A DNA stretch of 64,000 bases from Prinia subflava (Eukaryota; Chordata; Aves; Passeriformes; Cisticolidae). Below, in pieces: positions 22,641 through 36,300 of the stretch. Every line of letters starts with the position of its first letter. Position 1 is the stretch's first letter. The notes beneath the pieces were generated by a model. That model was not told the DNA's origin. It saw nothing but the letters and a program-made list of their open reading frames with translations, and searched no databases. Made by a program: the position numbers and the translations under genes. The stretch is from NCBI RefSeq assembly GCF_021018805.1, contig NC_086247.1:94409338-94473337 (forward strand), written 5' to 3'.

Positions 22641-25600
22641 GCTCCTCTGCCTTTTTCTGCAGATCAAGGAAACAACTGAGCTGCAGAAGTCCCAAATGTG
22701 CTCTTCCTTTAGCTAAATTAAGCCTCTTGTCTCCGTCTGAAATTCAAGGCTGCATAAGAGAAGCAAATAAATCAAGAGTGGTGCTATGGCATTTAGCCAT
22801 CCGTCAGCACTATAAACTGTTCTTGCCTACCTGCTTAAAAAAGTTAACTCCTTACATCCATGTAAGTCTCCAGTCCAGGTAGCCCTCCTTTGAATCCTCA
22901 GGAAGCTTCAAACTAAAGCATTACAGCTTACAGCAAGTAGAGTTCAGCATGCTATGAGGTTTAATTCCTTATGAGGACCACAGGCCACACCACTCTAGTG
23001 CTGAGCACCAGCAGTGTCACTCCAGATGTCATGGTGCCTGCATTCCCACCACCACTGGGAGAGTCCTACAAGCAGATGTCTGGTACATCTCTGAACAATT
23101 ATGCCCACATTGTCTGCTTTCTTATTTGTGTTGATTTTCACATCAGAAGATAGAGATGGCACACAAAAGCAGCCTAAGAACAATTTTTAGAGTAAGTGCT
23201 TTAATAAGCGCTTCACATAATTTGCTTCTCTCTCTCTTATACCCGTGATTTCAGCCCGGGTTGTTTAATATTATTTAATAGAGTGCATATTTCACCAATA
23301 CCTGAAAATACAATGGTATAGGTTGTGTTACAAGGATGCCTGTCTCCCAGAGAAAGTATTTCTTAGGTAATGGAAAGTAAATTTGTTTTGAAGTACAATT
23401 TGCTTCAAGGAGAGAGATACTCCAGACTAGCCTTTTCACTTACTGGCAATTCTATAACCCAATGGCTGGTAGTCTGCAGGTATTACAGCTCCTACAATCA
23501 TGTGTTTTGGTGAGCGTGGCACACCAAAGAGCAGTGCTGAGTTTAAGGCTTTTCCTGCAAGGAAGTGCATTCATAGAGAGACAGAGCACTCATGCAATGA
23601 AGGCCACCTTTGCATTATGTTTGATCTCTGCAAATTCTCCAGATACATGGTAAAACTACTGAACAAATTGCTTGCAGCTGTATGTTTCAGAAGATAGAAA
23701 TTTACTAGTGATCCTTTATTTTCCCGAAGGAAATTGTTTGTTAGTCTACATATGTGCACTAAGTAACATTTCATTCATCTTATGCAGGTCTTTACAAATA
23801 AAAATCTCAGCTAATATCCACCATGTGAATTCAGAAAACTTACAAAAGAGCTAGCAATTATCTTGATTCCATAGCAGAAATAATTTGCCCAAACAACAAT
23901 TTGAAAGAGAATTTCAAATACAAAGAAAGATACCAAGTGTGTACTCGCCTGCCACAGAACTCTCTCTTTGTCTCTCCCCGCTTTTCCCTCTCCATGTACT
24001 CCCTCCCCTCCCCCTTTTTAAAGCTTGTTAATTCAGATCAATCCTTCAGTGGTAATATTGCCTTTGGGTTACACGCCAGCCTATGGAATTATATGTTTGA
24101 ACACAGGGCCAAACTAGCAGTTATTCCCCTGCCACTAAAGGTGAAAAGGTTTCCAGTAAATCAGGTTACTTTTCCACAGGGTAAGCGGTGTTAAATACAG
24201 TCTCTCTGGATACTTCATCAATATGATTAACCTATTGGCATTATAGTTATCAAATTACAGTATAAGTCATAAAGTTAAAAATAAATCTGTTTTCCATTGA
24301 GAAAATCCATTCAGGTGGAGACTTTTATATTAAAAGCTTACAGAGTATGAGTAATAGTATCATAGTTCATGAGGAATCATTACCACAGTGGAGGTTTTCA
24401 AAATTAAACTTGTGGGAATGTCTTACAGATAAGTAAAAAGCTCTCAAGGGATTCAAAGTACATACCATACAGGGTCATCATCTTATTAGAGTTTTACTAC
24501 TAACCCTGTTAGAAGTCTCCAAGCTGAGAAAGATTACAGCATGTGGATGTAGAGATATTTTGTAGACACTTTGCAACTCACCACAGAATGTTCACCTTGG
24601 GATCTTGGTCCCTGTAGCTGAGTTAAATGGCTGCCCTAATTCCACCACCATGGCTGCAGCAGTCTCTTAATGTACCATAAATCCAGTCAAGTACTTTGAC
24701 CTCTTTATTCATTGTCACTATAGCTCCTGAAATTGTCCATTCTAGCAAAGGGCCTGCAGGAGTTTGACTCTTTTGACAAATGTGGTAGGAAAGAGAGTTG
24801 GTTTCCTGCAAAATGTGGCTTGGCTTTTACTGCAGAGAAAATAAAGGCAGTGAGGAGAAATTGGAACACTAATGCACATCAAATGGGATGGTCATTACTT
24901 CCTACTACATGCAAATTGCTCATATAGTTTAATCAAATACACTGCAATTCATTAAGTGGCTGATGCTTCTGTATCGCATTCAGTGGTGTTTCTGGATTCC
25001 ATGTCTCATTAATGGGAAATGTTAGAATACAGAAGTGTTGCAAAAAATTTACTCTGGGTAAAGAAACCTGATGCTTGTATAAATACTTGTAAGCACAAGA
25101 TACATATTTATTGCAGTTCCCTTCAGATTCTACTCTGTAGGTTCTCTCAGTCTGCTTTAAAGTTATCACATACTTTTTCAAGAAACATGACTTTTGGCTA
25201 TGGAATGTACAAATTTCCAATAAAACAATTCTCAGTCAATGGAGCAGCCTTAAATCACCTAGGAAACCTGAATACTTCTAAGAAATTATGCATACTCTCT
25301 TAAAATATATGAAGATGAAATGTCTGCTGGGCCTGATTTCATATGGCAAGCTATTTCATAAACATATGAAATCATATATATCCAATTCTGCAATTTTCAT
25401 TGCTATTAAACAAGCCATATTTGGCAATAAATCTAAATGCAATGATAGACTGTTTGGGTTTCTTAAAAAATGTTGCACTGCACAAAGACAATATCTAGAA
25501 GATGTAAAAGTAATTTTCCCTGTTACATTTAGTATATTCACACTATTCATTTGAAATCAAGTTGTGGCCATGTATATGAAAACAGAACATCACTTATTTC

Positions 25601-28600
25601 TTAAATTATCGGAAGTTTCTGTTAGTAGCCTGAAACTAATACATGTAGGACATTTCACAGCTCCATTTAAATACTTGTATATGTTGTTGATTTAATGCTA
25701 CTAGATTTTTTACAGCACTACATGAAAAAAAAAGTAAAATGTTTTATTCTTCATTTTAATGTACATAATGTTTATAGTATTATTGGTCTCAAACTGTCCT
25801 CCCAGATATATGATACTCCCTTAAAAACCTGAAAATGTTGGATTATATTAATGCTTAATTATTTATATCAAATTTTAAAAGGTTTTAAAAGCTGTTGGAT
25901 GAATCCTGATATTGTAACTAGGTTGGAGTAAATTTTTTTTAGTATTTTATTTGTACATTTATAAAATAAATGCTTAGTTAACATATTAGGTTTCATCCAG
26001 GGAATTAATGGATGCATTAGATTAATAAAATCAATGAAAAATGTAACTTACTCTTTTGAGTTAGTTAGCCCAGATTATATTTCACATGATTATGACAATA
26101 AATTTGATTATCATTATGACGATACATGGAAAAATGAAAGAGTTAGAATTAAATACTTAAAATTACAGTTTATTACAGTATCTATACATTTGCAGCAGAG
26201 TATGGGGATGAATGGGGCAGGAGCTTTACATCAACTAGCACACTAGAAACTAGTAGTCAAATGGATGCAAAATCTCAGATCCCAGACATTGCTAAAGTTT
26301 TGATGTCTTAGGTTATATCTACATTAGCATATAGTAAAACACAGTAGGAGCTGTTAATTCTAAGATTTTAACCTCTAGACAACAATCACATTAGGTGCTT
26401 TTGTAGCCTTGTTCTTTTTTTTTCTGAACTTCCCCTTTATTTCCAGTATTTTGGGGAACCTAACAGAACCTAACCAAACAGAAGTTTAAAACTGGATATG
26501 AGAAAGATCAATGGAAAATCAAAGTTAATAAATTTAGAAACATGATTCAAAGTTCTTATTGTATCAGCAAGACTTCAACAGAACTTCAAGAGAATAATCC
26601 TGTGTTCAGTTGTTATCTCCCTGTCTGGAACAAATGAGCTCAGACTAGAAGATGTACTGGGAAGGATCATTCTGTCACTGGGAAAATGGAGATTCCCACT
26701 TAAGGAAAAGAGACAGAAGAAACAACTATGTTTAGACACTCAAAACTAAGCTGAGCAGGGAAATTATTGTATCTCTAGAGGGACCAGAAAGGTAAATACT
26801 AGCAAGAGAACAGTCTTTAAAGCTCAAGGACAGCGTTGATACAGAACCAGTGGGCATATCCTACCTATGAATACATATACAGCAGAAGCTAGCAGATGAC
26901 ATAGACACCAGAGAAGTGAGGCTGTGGTGGAACAGATTTCTGCTGGTGTGATGGGCAGAGAGTCCAACTTTTTTTTTTTGTATCTGCATTCATGGTTGCA
27001 TAATGACATGTAAGCATTATGCCATTGCCTGAAAGGCAGGTGCTACAAGAAGTCACCTCCAATCCCATAGAATGCTGCCTCCTCAGCTCTGTGTGATCCA
27101 GAAGGACAGCTTGTAAAAAGAACACACCAGATTAAATCCCTCTGCCTCATAACACTGAGCAAGGGGCTGTGGCCCCTCTGTCTCAGAACTGGTGTGTGAA
27201 GGCTGATTTCCCTGGTGTTTACACTGACCCCAAGATCTAATCCTTGTTTTGTGGCTTGCTTCCTACCAATTGCATGGATGTTGTTAGTCCTTCCTGAAGT
27301 GGTGCACTCTGGAAGTGGTTCCCTGATCTGCTTATGCAGTGCTCTATTAATAAAAGGACATCATTTGTCATTTGGGTGGATTGAGTAGGAGCTGTGAGAA
27401 AAATATTGTGGTTAACTATTGCATATCAAACCTTAGGACATGAATAGCTTTCTGTTGTGCTACACAAAATAGAGAGAAGAAATAATTATGGGCAAAAGTC
27501 ATTTCAAAAAGCTGAAATGTGACTATATAGTACATAAGATTAACAAATATTACCTGAAAATTCTTATTATCCTAATCTACTTGGGGTAACAAGAGAACAA
27601 CCCTCAGTATTTTAGTTATGAGGGCTCCAAGAAAGATGTCTGCTACTCAGGCTGTAGGTTTTTATCCATGATTATGCTTTTAGGTGCATTTTATTTTATG
27701 GAATTTATTATGCTTTTTATTTTATGGAATAACTGAAAACAGATGGAAGCAGTCATTAACACTGTGGTATTTTAACTACAGAAAGTTTGGTCCTGCCTCT
27801 ATTTATGTAGTCAGGTTGTGGAGATAGCCTTGACATGGCAAGCAGAGCCCAGAGCCACAAGATGCATCTGATCAGTTCAGAATGGCATCTCAGCACACCA
27901 ATGTGCTTTGCCACTCATCCCCACACTTGGCAAGGGGTGCTCCATCTGGGTCTGGTGCTCTCATTTGATAAAAATGAATTCTTGGATACTGCAAAATAGA
28001 GGAATGTGCTCCAGGTCATCAGCAGCTGTCCAGTGCTCTCCTGGTAACCTGGACCAAAAGGATGAACAGCCTCATCCTTTCTCAGCAGTAACATCCAGCT
28101 GAAAAATCAAGAAAAAGTATAATAACTAATTTTCCATTTTTACAGGATGTTTTATACAGAACTAAAATTCCTGAATATGGGTTCAGTTGTGTAATCTCAT
28201 TTGTGTTATATTAACTTCTGGAGTAAGGTTATTCTGAATAACCTTTGACATGAACGAATTTCTAGCCTACGTCACATAGGTGTGTGCATGCAAGTGACTG
28301 CTAAAAATGCAGTTTGTGGAGCTGTGGAACTCCTTGTCACAAGATGCTTTGTAAGCTGTGTGGATTACGAATGTTGCTTTGTGTGTAAGCATTGAAAAAG
28401 AAGTTCACTTAAACAAGGAGGAGGTGAAGGTGTATGGGGGTAAGGATGGGTAGGGTTATGATTTCTTTTCTGCACACAGAGGAAGTCTCAGTCAATAAGC
28501 TGCAACTCTCCTACAAACAAGTTGTACAGGTAACAATGCATAGAGCAATATCAGCTTATGTGCAATAACAACTTGTCCAGCTCTGCTTTATGCACTTCGG

Positions 28601-29430
28601 CTTTATGGGGGGTCAACTGAATTTTGAGGGTAGTTGACTAATAACAATATCAGCAGGTTTATTTTTTTCTTTTCAGATCTCCCTTAACTAGATGAAGAGT
28701 CAGTAGGCTGGTGTACCTCCACTTATTAAATGTACAAGGCTAGAAAACCTTGAAGTTCAATGAGATTGGAATGAAACACCCAGCTGTACAAGAACCTTAC
28801 TGATATATCTGAATTCTCTGGGACTTTTAAACCAGCTCGAACTAATCAAGTAGATATTTTGTTTCCTCAAAGCATTCTAATGCCATGTTTGCAGTTGTAT
28901 GTGAGTCTTTAGAGGGTTCTTGAAACAGGGATAAAATGTAGCATAAAGTAGCATAAAGAAATTAAAATTAGGTTTGAATTTGGCTAAATTTCACATGATA
29001 ACTTCCAGTCCCTTTAGAACATCCAGGTGAAGTCAAACAGTACTTAAGTAATATATTCTTCCTCGCCTGCAAGGCCTACTAGTTTCATTTTATCCTTATC
29101 TTACCTCAGGTCAGAGCAGAGAACAGAGCCTAAAGAAATAGAATTCCATCCAAAAACCATGCTGCTTCCAGAAAGTCATTTGTGGAAAGTAGATGGCAAA
29201 CTAATCAAAATGTCTCATCAGCAAAATTAGTATTTATGAAATTAGTGATGGATCAGAACAGGCAGAGTGATTGCATTATAAACACTCAAAATGTAGGGGG
29301 AGGGAACAGAGATTTTGCTCATTTTCCCTCCCACTGCTAAAGCACTGTATTTAATTGACTTACAATTTTTTCCCTAATATATTTCTTTATGAAACCTGCC
29401 TTGAGCAACGGATACATGATTGTTCACCGA
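22641..29430. other. Noncoding AT-rich stretch, no gene seen
   Basis: No gene or young repeat recognised. 25560-26180 is especially AT-rich with many TTTTAAAA, ATTAAT and AATAAA-like words, and could act as a matrix-attachment-like or conserved noncoding segment. A perfect 10-bp doublet GTAGCATAAA lies at 28938-28957. A T run occurs at 26969-26979. Confidence 0.55.
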
Positions 29431-29439
29431 GGGTTGTGC

Positions 29440-29790
29440 CTCATTTGTTCCTGTAGATTGTGCCTAATTAACGTTAACTTGTCTGTACATAAAAAGTACA
29501 ATAGGCTGTCCTTTCCAATTTAATTCCGACAGTTTAATCGAATCTGTATTCTTTCAAAAATAATTAGATCATTTACACTTCATTAACATGTAATGTAATG
29601 TTGAGGCATTCATCATAATGATTTCTTATTTTTCTTGTGCAATATTATCTCCTCTAATGAAACTGTTAACACCATGCATGTCTTAATTAGCTTTATCATA
29701 TCACTGACAATTTCAGAGCTACATTTTTACAAATGAAATTAAATTAGTTAAATAGGTATATTTGAAGAAGAACATGCTCTATTAATGCAA
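29440..29790. promoter_or_regulatory. Candidate conserved noncoding element
   Basis: About 350 bp without simple repeats and with many homeodomain-type cores (CCTAATTAACG, AATAATTAGATC, CTTAATTAGC, TTCATTAACATG, AAATTAGTTAAAT) plus octamer- and SOX-like words. The style matches AT-rich vertebrate enhancers. This is an inference from composition only. Confidence 0.25.
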
Positions 29791-30805
29791 AAATATTAGA
29801 AACAGATTTACCTTTCTAGCAGATTCTACAATATAAATTTTTTCCTTCTATGTCTCTTAGCAATGAGATGTCTTACGTGCACAGATCACTTATTTCTTTC
29901 CTTATCCTAAACACAGCAGTGGTAGAATTGTCTCAAACATATTAAGTCATCATAGGAAACACTGACATTAAGGGAACAGAGAGATATTAAGAGAACGACT
30001 TCCTATCTCATCATAAAATCCCTTTAGTTTTGGTAGGAGTTCTTGTGCAAATCTTTGCCTCCCATGTCCAAAAGTGTTGTTTGTGTAATAAAGGTTGAAG
30101 AGATTTTCTCATCCACGTTGTGAAAGATGTATTCTCTGTATCCATGTTTCTAAATCTTGGCAGAAAATAAATGGTGCCATGGTCTAATCCTGCATTTTAC
30201 TAAGAAGCCTCTGTTTCCAGGGGCCTGGAAAACTCCATGTTAACAAATATCTTTCAACAAGTATTTACAAGCCATTCACATTCTGACAACATTGCAATCT
30301 AAGATTGTTTGTAAATGTTAATAGACAACAAATTGCCATGAAGCATCTCCTAGAAGGTACTGAGTACTCATAGACCAAAAAGCCAGTGACAGTGTTGTGT
30401 TCAGCATTCCACAGGAAGGATTCTGCACCTCCTGGATTGAGCTTTAAATTAGCTGAAGGTCCTAAAATGTTTTAGAGACAGATAAGCTTCTTTCCTTCTC
30501 ACAGTCTTGCCAACAAAAGGAATGTGCCATATTCCTGTCTACTGCAGCTGAATGAATATTGTGAAGCAAAACAAAAATTGCAGGTGATTGTTGGAATAAA
30601 ATAAACAGATTTGATGCTATCAATATTCATGATCTCTTTAATTTTGTTCTACATGGACACTTGTACAAACAATTATTTATTCAAAGAATTTTTCCTGAGC
30701 ATGAAAAATCTGAGGAGTATGTGAGTAAAGACTGTAAACTCGGAGGAAAACCGTGTGACTAATCCCATATTTCATCCAAAAATAGCCAGAGGCAAGCAGT
30801 ATCAT

Positions 30806-30850
<45 letters not shown>
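30806..30850. repeat. Compound microsatellite (AC)12.5(TA)10
   Basis: AC dinucleotides from 30806 to 30830 pass directly into TA dinucleotides from 30831 to 30850, with no interruptions in either block. This is likely polymorphic between individuals. The minus-strand open frame through it is an artefact of the repeat. Confidence 0.97.
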
Positions 30851-33640
30851 CATGAGCTTATCTGAGAGTAATCTATCAGCAAGCTGGAAGGCTAAATTAA
30901 TCAAAAATCAAACTATTTGCTATAAATAGATTCACCAGCACTAATTACTTCTACTTGCTTTGCAAATCTGAAGTAGAGATAATTGTATTCATTTCTCTTT
31001 ATTTGTGTACTGTCAAAGGTTGTTGTAAAAAGTCAGTTGGACCATTGATAATGATAGTATCTTTGAATCCCCAAGATCTCATCAGCCTTTTAAAAGAAAA
31101 TGCTACAGGTCACTTTTAATAAATTTTAATGGCCGTAACACAGATCAAAAATTAAATTCTGACCCTCAGTGCTAACTTGCAATAGCTTTTAATTTCTCTG
31201 GTCCTATTTTACATTTTAAGGAATTATACCATGAATTGAACCTTTATCTTGTAAATTGATTTTTTTTATCTTCTCTTTGTAATATTTTGACTGTTGATTT
31301 GCAGATTTCTTGATGTTTATTTTCTTAAATAGGAGTGTAATTCAACCAAGGCCTATTAGGCAGCAGCAGAATGTCAGGGAAACAGTCTTTAGCCTACTTT
31401 TTCAACTTGAAGCATGAAAATAAAATTTAAAATAAAAAACCCTAGCCATTGCAAAATGGCAAATACTAGGTTTAGGGGTTTTTTTATGAGTTAGATTCTT
31501 TTTCCCTTTTCCTAAGTTTGAAAATAATGGAGTTTTAAGAGAATTGGCAAAAACGCTAAGTGGGATATTTGCTGGCATCTTCAAATAGAACAATAATGTT
31601 ACCAGAAGGGCTCCAATATTTCCTGATTATTTTGAAAAAAGTTGTTGCCATATTCTCTGAATTATCACTTGAAAGTAGCTTGAATTGGTAACAGCAAATG
31701 CTATTTCTTATGAGAGTTTTGTGTGACCCTTGTAATATTTGGTGTCATTTGATTCATTGTACTATATTGTTAGGGAAGGATGGATCAAAACCAGCAATTC
31801 TAAAAATCTGGGAGGTAGAAAAAGGATATTGATTTTGAAGTTGAGAAAAATTCCAGCTTGTCCCAGTTCATCCCAGACAAGAAACTTCAAATGTCGTGGT
31901 GGTAGTGTCACAGCCTCTTTCAGTACTGTGGGATCAACTTCTTTACATCTTTCTACATTCTCCAAAAATATGATATCTTGAGTCAAAAATGACCAAATCT
32001 GAAAGTTTTTGGAGACTCTTTTCAAAAAATTTTGTCAAGTGGAAGACAAAAGAAGTCCTTCTCTAACCCATTCCTAAGAATGGATTGATTTTTAGACAAA
32101 TCTATTTAAATTAAAATCTCATCCATTTGCTAAATGCATTAGGGAACAAAACATATATATTTGTACAATGGTCTTATGTTGGTTAATCACAGGACTGCCT
32201 GTAGACATGCAAACAATTGAATCAGGTAGATAAGGGATATACATGGTTCTTTCAGCACTGTTAAGATATTGAGCAAAACCTTTGGTTCATGGTTTTTCTT
32301 TTTCTTGTAGATCTTTATTTACAGGTAGACGAGTATTTGCTAACTTATAATGGTTTTGACTACATACATTTGTTTGCATGTATTTTGCTGACGTATTTTC
32401 CATTAAAATACTATGTGTATGACAGATTTACAAAGGCAACATTGATGTAGCTGCTCACACCTTTCTGCTTGCTGTTATGCTGCTTGATAGGCAGAGCCTA
32501 GGAAACTTCCATTTTCCCAAAACACCTTGGATTGCTGACCAAGATGAAGGAATTTCTAGTATTATATTTTATTTTAATTTTGTATTTTATTCTGATAACA
32601 CCCACTAGAGCCATAGTTCACTACTCTCAATTCCCATCTCAAAACACTTCACATTTTAGCAAATCATCCAATTCAATGTGAATTAGTTTGCAGAAGTACA
32701 GCTCACATGCATAGTACCTTTTTCCATTTCAGGTTCTTCCACTATCCCTTGAAAAATAGGTAAGTTCTATGAACCCTTCAATTTACAGCAGTGAAAACTG
32801 AAACAGATATTAAAAGTCATTTTCAGAAAGAAGTTGGGCAAACTGTAAAAAAATGCTCCCTGAACAGGCTGAGTCCAGACAGACTTTTTTTCAACATAAA
32901 ATGGTAAAGTTAGGGAAAATCAGGAAATTTAGGCTAACATTCTGCATTTTTTTCTCAGATGTGCAAAATGTGGAGCATCTACAACTGAACTGATCTCAAA
33001 TAAAAGACCATTTTTCCTGATGTTTTCTAGGCTTTACCCTTACAACTGACTTGACATTAGAACTTGCCATTTGGTATTCTTGGGCTTGTACCAATGTGTA
33101 TTCTCTCTCTGCATAAATAATACAATGTTTAAGAAAGCTAAAATAATGGTAAAAAAAAAGTAAAAATAAAATATGCAGTTTAATTCTATATTATATGAAT
33201 GTAGCCTCAATGGTAGCAGGAATGGTAGGAGGCCCAAATTAAATGAACTGCCAGATTACTCCAGGAATAAATGAATGCTGGTTTTTACCAGCAATGTAGG
33301 AGTAAATGTGTCCAAAGTATTAAGTCCAAATTATTATTCTGTTTAGAAGTATTTTCTTCCATCTGCTCAGCTGAGGGCAAACAGAGCCTAGATCTCCTCA
33401 TTCTGAGAAGAAAGCTTAATGTTGATTTCTTCAGAGGCATTTCTCACACAGCATGTCTAAACACTGGAAATTAGATACAGCACTTATTTTTTAAACCATA
33501 CTAAGAATCACCAATGGAAGACAAATGGCTGATATCATTCTATGTACACTTTTCAATAAATATGTTAGTTTATCCAATGAACAGATCTATTTGAGTATAT
33601 AGTGTTATTTTTAGCACTGTATTTGTGTAGTTAAGGCTTG
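30851..33640. other. Noncoding AT-rich stretch, no gene seen
   Basis: No recognisable element. Open frames at 31.7-32.0 kb overlap exactly on both strands, as expected by chance. Short A/T runs only. Confidence 0.6.
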
Positions 33641-34010
33641 ATCCTCCCTTATCAAGGGGGTTACAAATGATTAACACATCTGTAAAATAAAACTCTTATT
33701 AATATGTCTAAGTACGGATTTATTGCTCTATATTAAATAATGAAGCTTGGCCTTCATCATATTATGTCTGTTTACAGATATTTAATATATTTGCATTTGG
33801 ATTAAAATTTCTTTTTAGATTCATTATTCTCTTCCAATACTTATCTTTTAGATTCTCCATTACTTGGGTATGTGCCATGTCAGGTATACTTGCATAATTT
33901 CTATGGGCCATCTAAATTAAGTTCAGTTGTTTATATAGTAGCTATTTGATTTATGTCTATATTTGTTTGTAATTGTCTTTATGGTTGTTAGTTTTAATTA
34001 GAGAATCAAT
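33640..34010. promoter_or_regulatory. Candidate conserved noncoding element, very AT-rich
   Basis: The stretch has ATGATTAAC, CTTATTAATATG, ATTATGTCTGTTTAC (forkhead-like), GATATTTAATATATTTGCAT (POU-like) and TTTTAATTAGAG words and lacks simple-repeat structure. It has the texture of a developmental enhancer, but is unproven. Confidence 0.2.
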
Positions 34011-34681
34011 AAAAAAGATTTTTTAAATTAAATTAATATATAGGAAAACACTCTTGTAATATACAGTTTTATGTCTAAAACCTGGTATCAATATCTTGTA
34101 TTGCTTCCTTCACACAGTCTTACTGGAACATATTTCAAAGGTGCCCGAAGGAGCCTCTTGCTTCTCTGCTAAAGTGTGTCCTGAAGAGGTTCACCTGGAC
34201 ATCTTTAGGTTTTCCACCATAATTCTTTGTTCTGGAACTATAAGTCCAGAGAAAAGAACCTGTTGTTACTTTTTTCTAGGTCTTGATTCTTCTTCCTTTT
34301 CCCCTCTCACTCATTTCTTCTTCCATTTTCCTGGCACCATGAAGCTTCTCCTAAGGTCACATCATGATAGCAGTGCCCTCGTTCTGCATCTCCCTAATAT
34401 GTATGCATCTGGACACAAATTTGCTGAAGAGCTGCGTGACCTTCTGAGTGACATGGTTATTGCTGTTCCTCCATTGATGAACTGAGAGCTCAGTACATTA
34501 GTAAACACTTTTCTGAATGATGCCCTTAAAGCTCTGCAACAAAGTACATCTCTGTTTCCCTGTACCTGACACTGCATCATCCCTCCAGAAGGCATAAGTT
34601 TTAAGAACAACTTTTTGTTCTTTCTGCCCAAAACAGATGTAAATTCAAAGTAAGATGCTTACGGCCTTGTCCAGTTGAATT

Positions 34682-34695
34682 AAAAAAAAAAAAAA
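34682..34695. repeat. Poly-A run (14 A)
   Basis: A clean A14 run lies about 200 bp downstream of a 129-codon plus-strand open frame (34096-34485). It could be a retrocopy tail, but there is no AATAAA just upstream and no flanking duplication was seen. Confidence 0.8.
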
Positions 34696-34895
34696 TCAGT
34701 GAGGGGAGGAATTTGAAATATATTTGTGGCTAGCTTGATACAAATAGAGTAATTCTACTAGCAGCATAGTAGAAATCTGTGTTTTCTTGCCCTCCCAGTC
34801 CAGTCCCACATCCCTCAAAAAAGAGAACTTAAGATAAAAACTATTTGTTTTCAGGTGTTCTTGGGTTTGCTGCAGGTTTGTGGTTTGTTTTTGGG

Positions 34896-34932
34896 TTTTT
34901 TTTTTTTTTTTTTTTTTGTGGTGGGGGGGAAG
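34896..34932. repeat. T22 run followed by G-rich patch
   Basis: Twenty-two T's at 34896-34917 are followed by GTGGTGGGGGGG. Low complexity, with assembly or sequencing error possible here. Confidence 0.9.
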
Positions 34933-36300
34933 TGGGACAGTGGAGTTTGGTATGTGTTAGGCTTTTGTTGTTACAAGCCATCTAAAATTATTCCTGCTTT
35001 CTACTAGGTGTGTCACCACAGCCACTCTTAGACATTTGCTAAGTGCAGAGAAGTCTGGATTTTGTTTTGTATTTTGTGTCTTTTTTAGTGGTCAGTTCAG
35101 ATCTCTCCACCACGTTTAAACTGGTGTTGATCTGTTTAAGCAATCATATTGTGAAAGAGCCTGCTTACCACCCTGGTGGCAGGAGCTGCACTAACAAAAG
35201 GGGCAAGGATATGAATTGCTTCTGAGTTTACTCTTTTGGGCCACTTTCAATCACAGAGACTCCTTCTCCCAGCCTTGTGAATCCCCCACTTGACTCTCTC
35301 CTTTACCTCACTGCCTCTGAGGTGCCTGCTCACGGGGATGCAGGTCTAGCAGAATCGACCTCCCTGGTCACACCATCATCCCCGAAGGCAGACAATACTG
35401 CTTTTGGAGCTTCTCAACACCTCTTTGGTTGAAACAGTTCAGCGTTGAACAGCTGGGCTCCCTTTCCTGCCCTGTTCTGGAGCATTGGTGTAGTCAAAGA
35501 AGCTTTGATTGGGGAGCAAAGACACTAGTCTTGAGGGAAAGTGATGGGAAGAGAAACTTAGATCTTACCCCTCCTTTAATATCTGTCCACCGACTGGTGT
35601 TTTCCAGCTAAAAAGAAATCTGAACTCTCAAATCAAAGCCTAGAGGGGTTCAAAGCCACAGGCTGTCTGCAAAGTGTGATTCATTCCAATTACTTTGGTT
35701 ATGTATAGATAATTCCAGTTTCTGCCTTCCCAGGCACATTCTAAGGTATTCAATCAAGTGATTTGCTACTGTATTTTATTTTTTGGGTGTGACTACCATA
35801 TGTTACTGGATATTTATTTCATGAAAATACAAAAGCAGCTACGCTTTTATGTGGTGGCTGTAACTCCCTGAGTTATAGATGAACCAGTTTGAATCCAAGT
35901 TGACGGCTGAAGCTCATGCTCTTTTAGTTTCTGTGGCAGGAGTACTTTAAGCCAGCAGCAATAAAGCACAGAGATGTCAACACCTCCTGCAGCAGCAGGC
36001 CTGGGGGCAGGCACAGCCTATGGGCAGCAAGATGGCACAGCCTAACACAGTAGAGAGGTTGGCATAGTGGAGCTCTGCTCACCAGAGCCACACACAGGAT
36101 CCACTTTTCTCAGTAAAGACAAAGAATAGCAGCAGCAAAAAATTCAGAAAAATCCCTTTCTTTATTCAGATCAAGCTGCTAGAGATGTTGTCTTCATACT
36201 ATGTGTCCTGTTCTGTGCAGAATAAAATTTCAAAATCTTTAAGAATAAACACTGATGCTCTCTTTTCAAACAAAAGCCCACTTTGTAAATATCCCAGACC
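34933..36300. other. Noncoding stretch, somewhat GC-richer, no gene seen
   Basis: 35.15-35.55 kb is GC-richer than its surroundings but contains only 60-codon open frames and no recognised repeat or gene. Confidence 0.55.

Noticed and set aside
27100..27370. Possible LTR-like stretch ending in ATTAATAAAAGGACA
   Set aside because: No TG...CA ends, no flanking duplication and no recognised family; left unassigned.
30677..30904. 75-codon minus-strand frame with alternating Tyr/Ile and Cys/Val
   Set aside because: Entirely produced by translating the CA/TA microsatellite.
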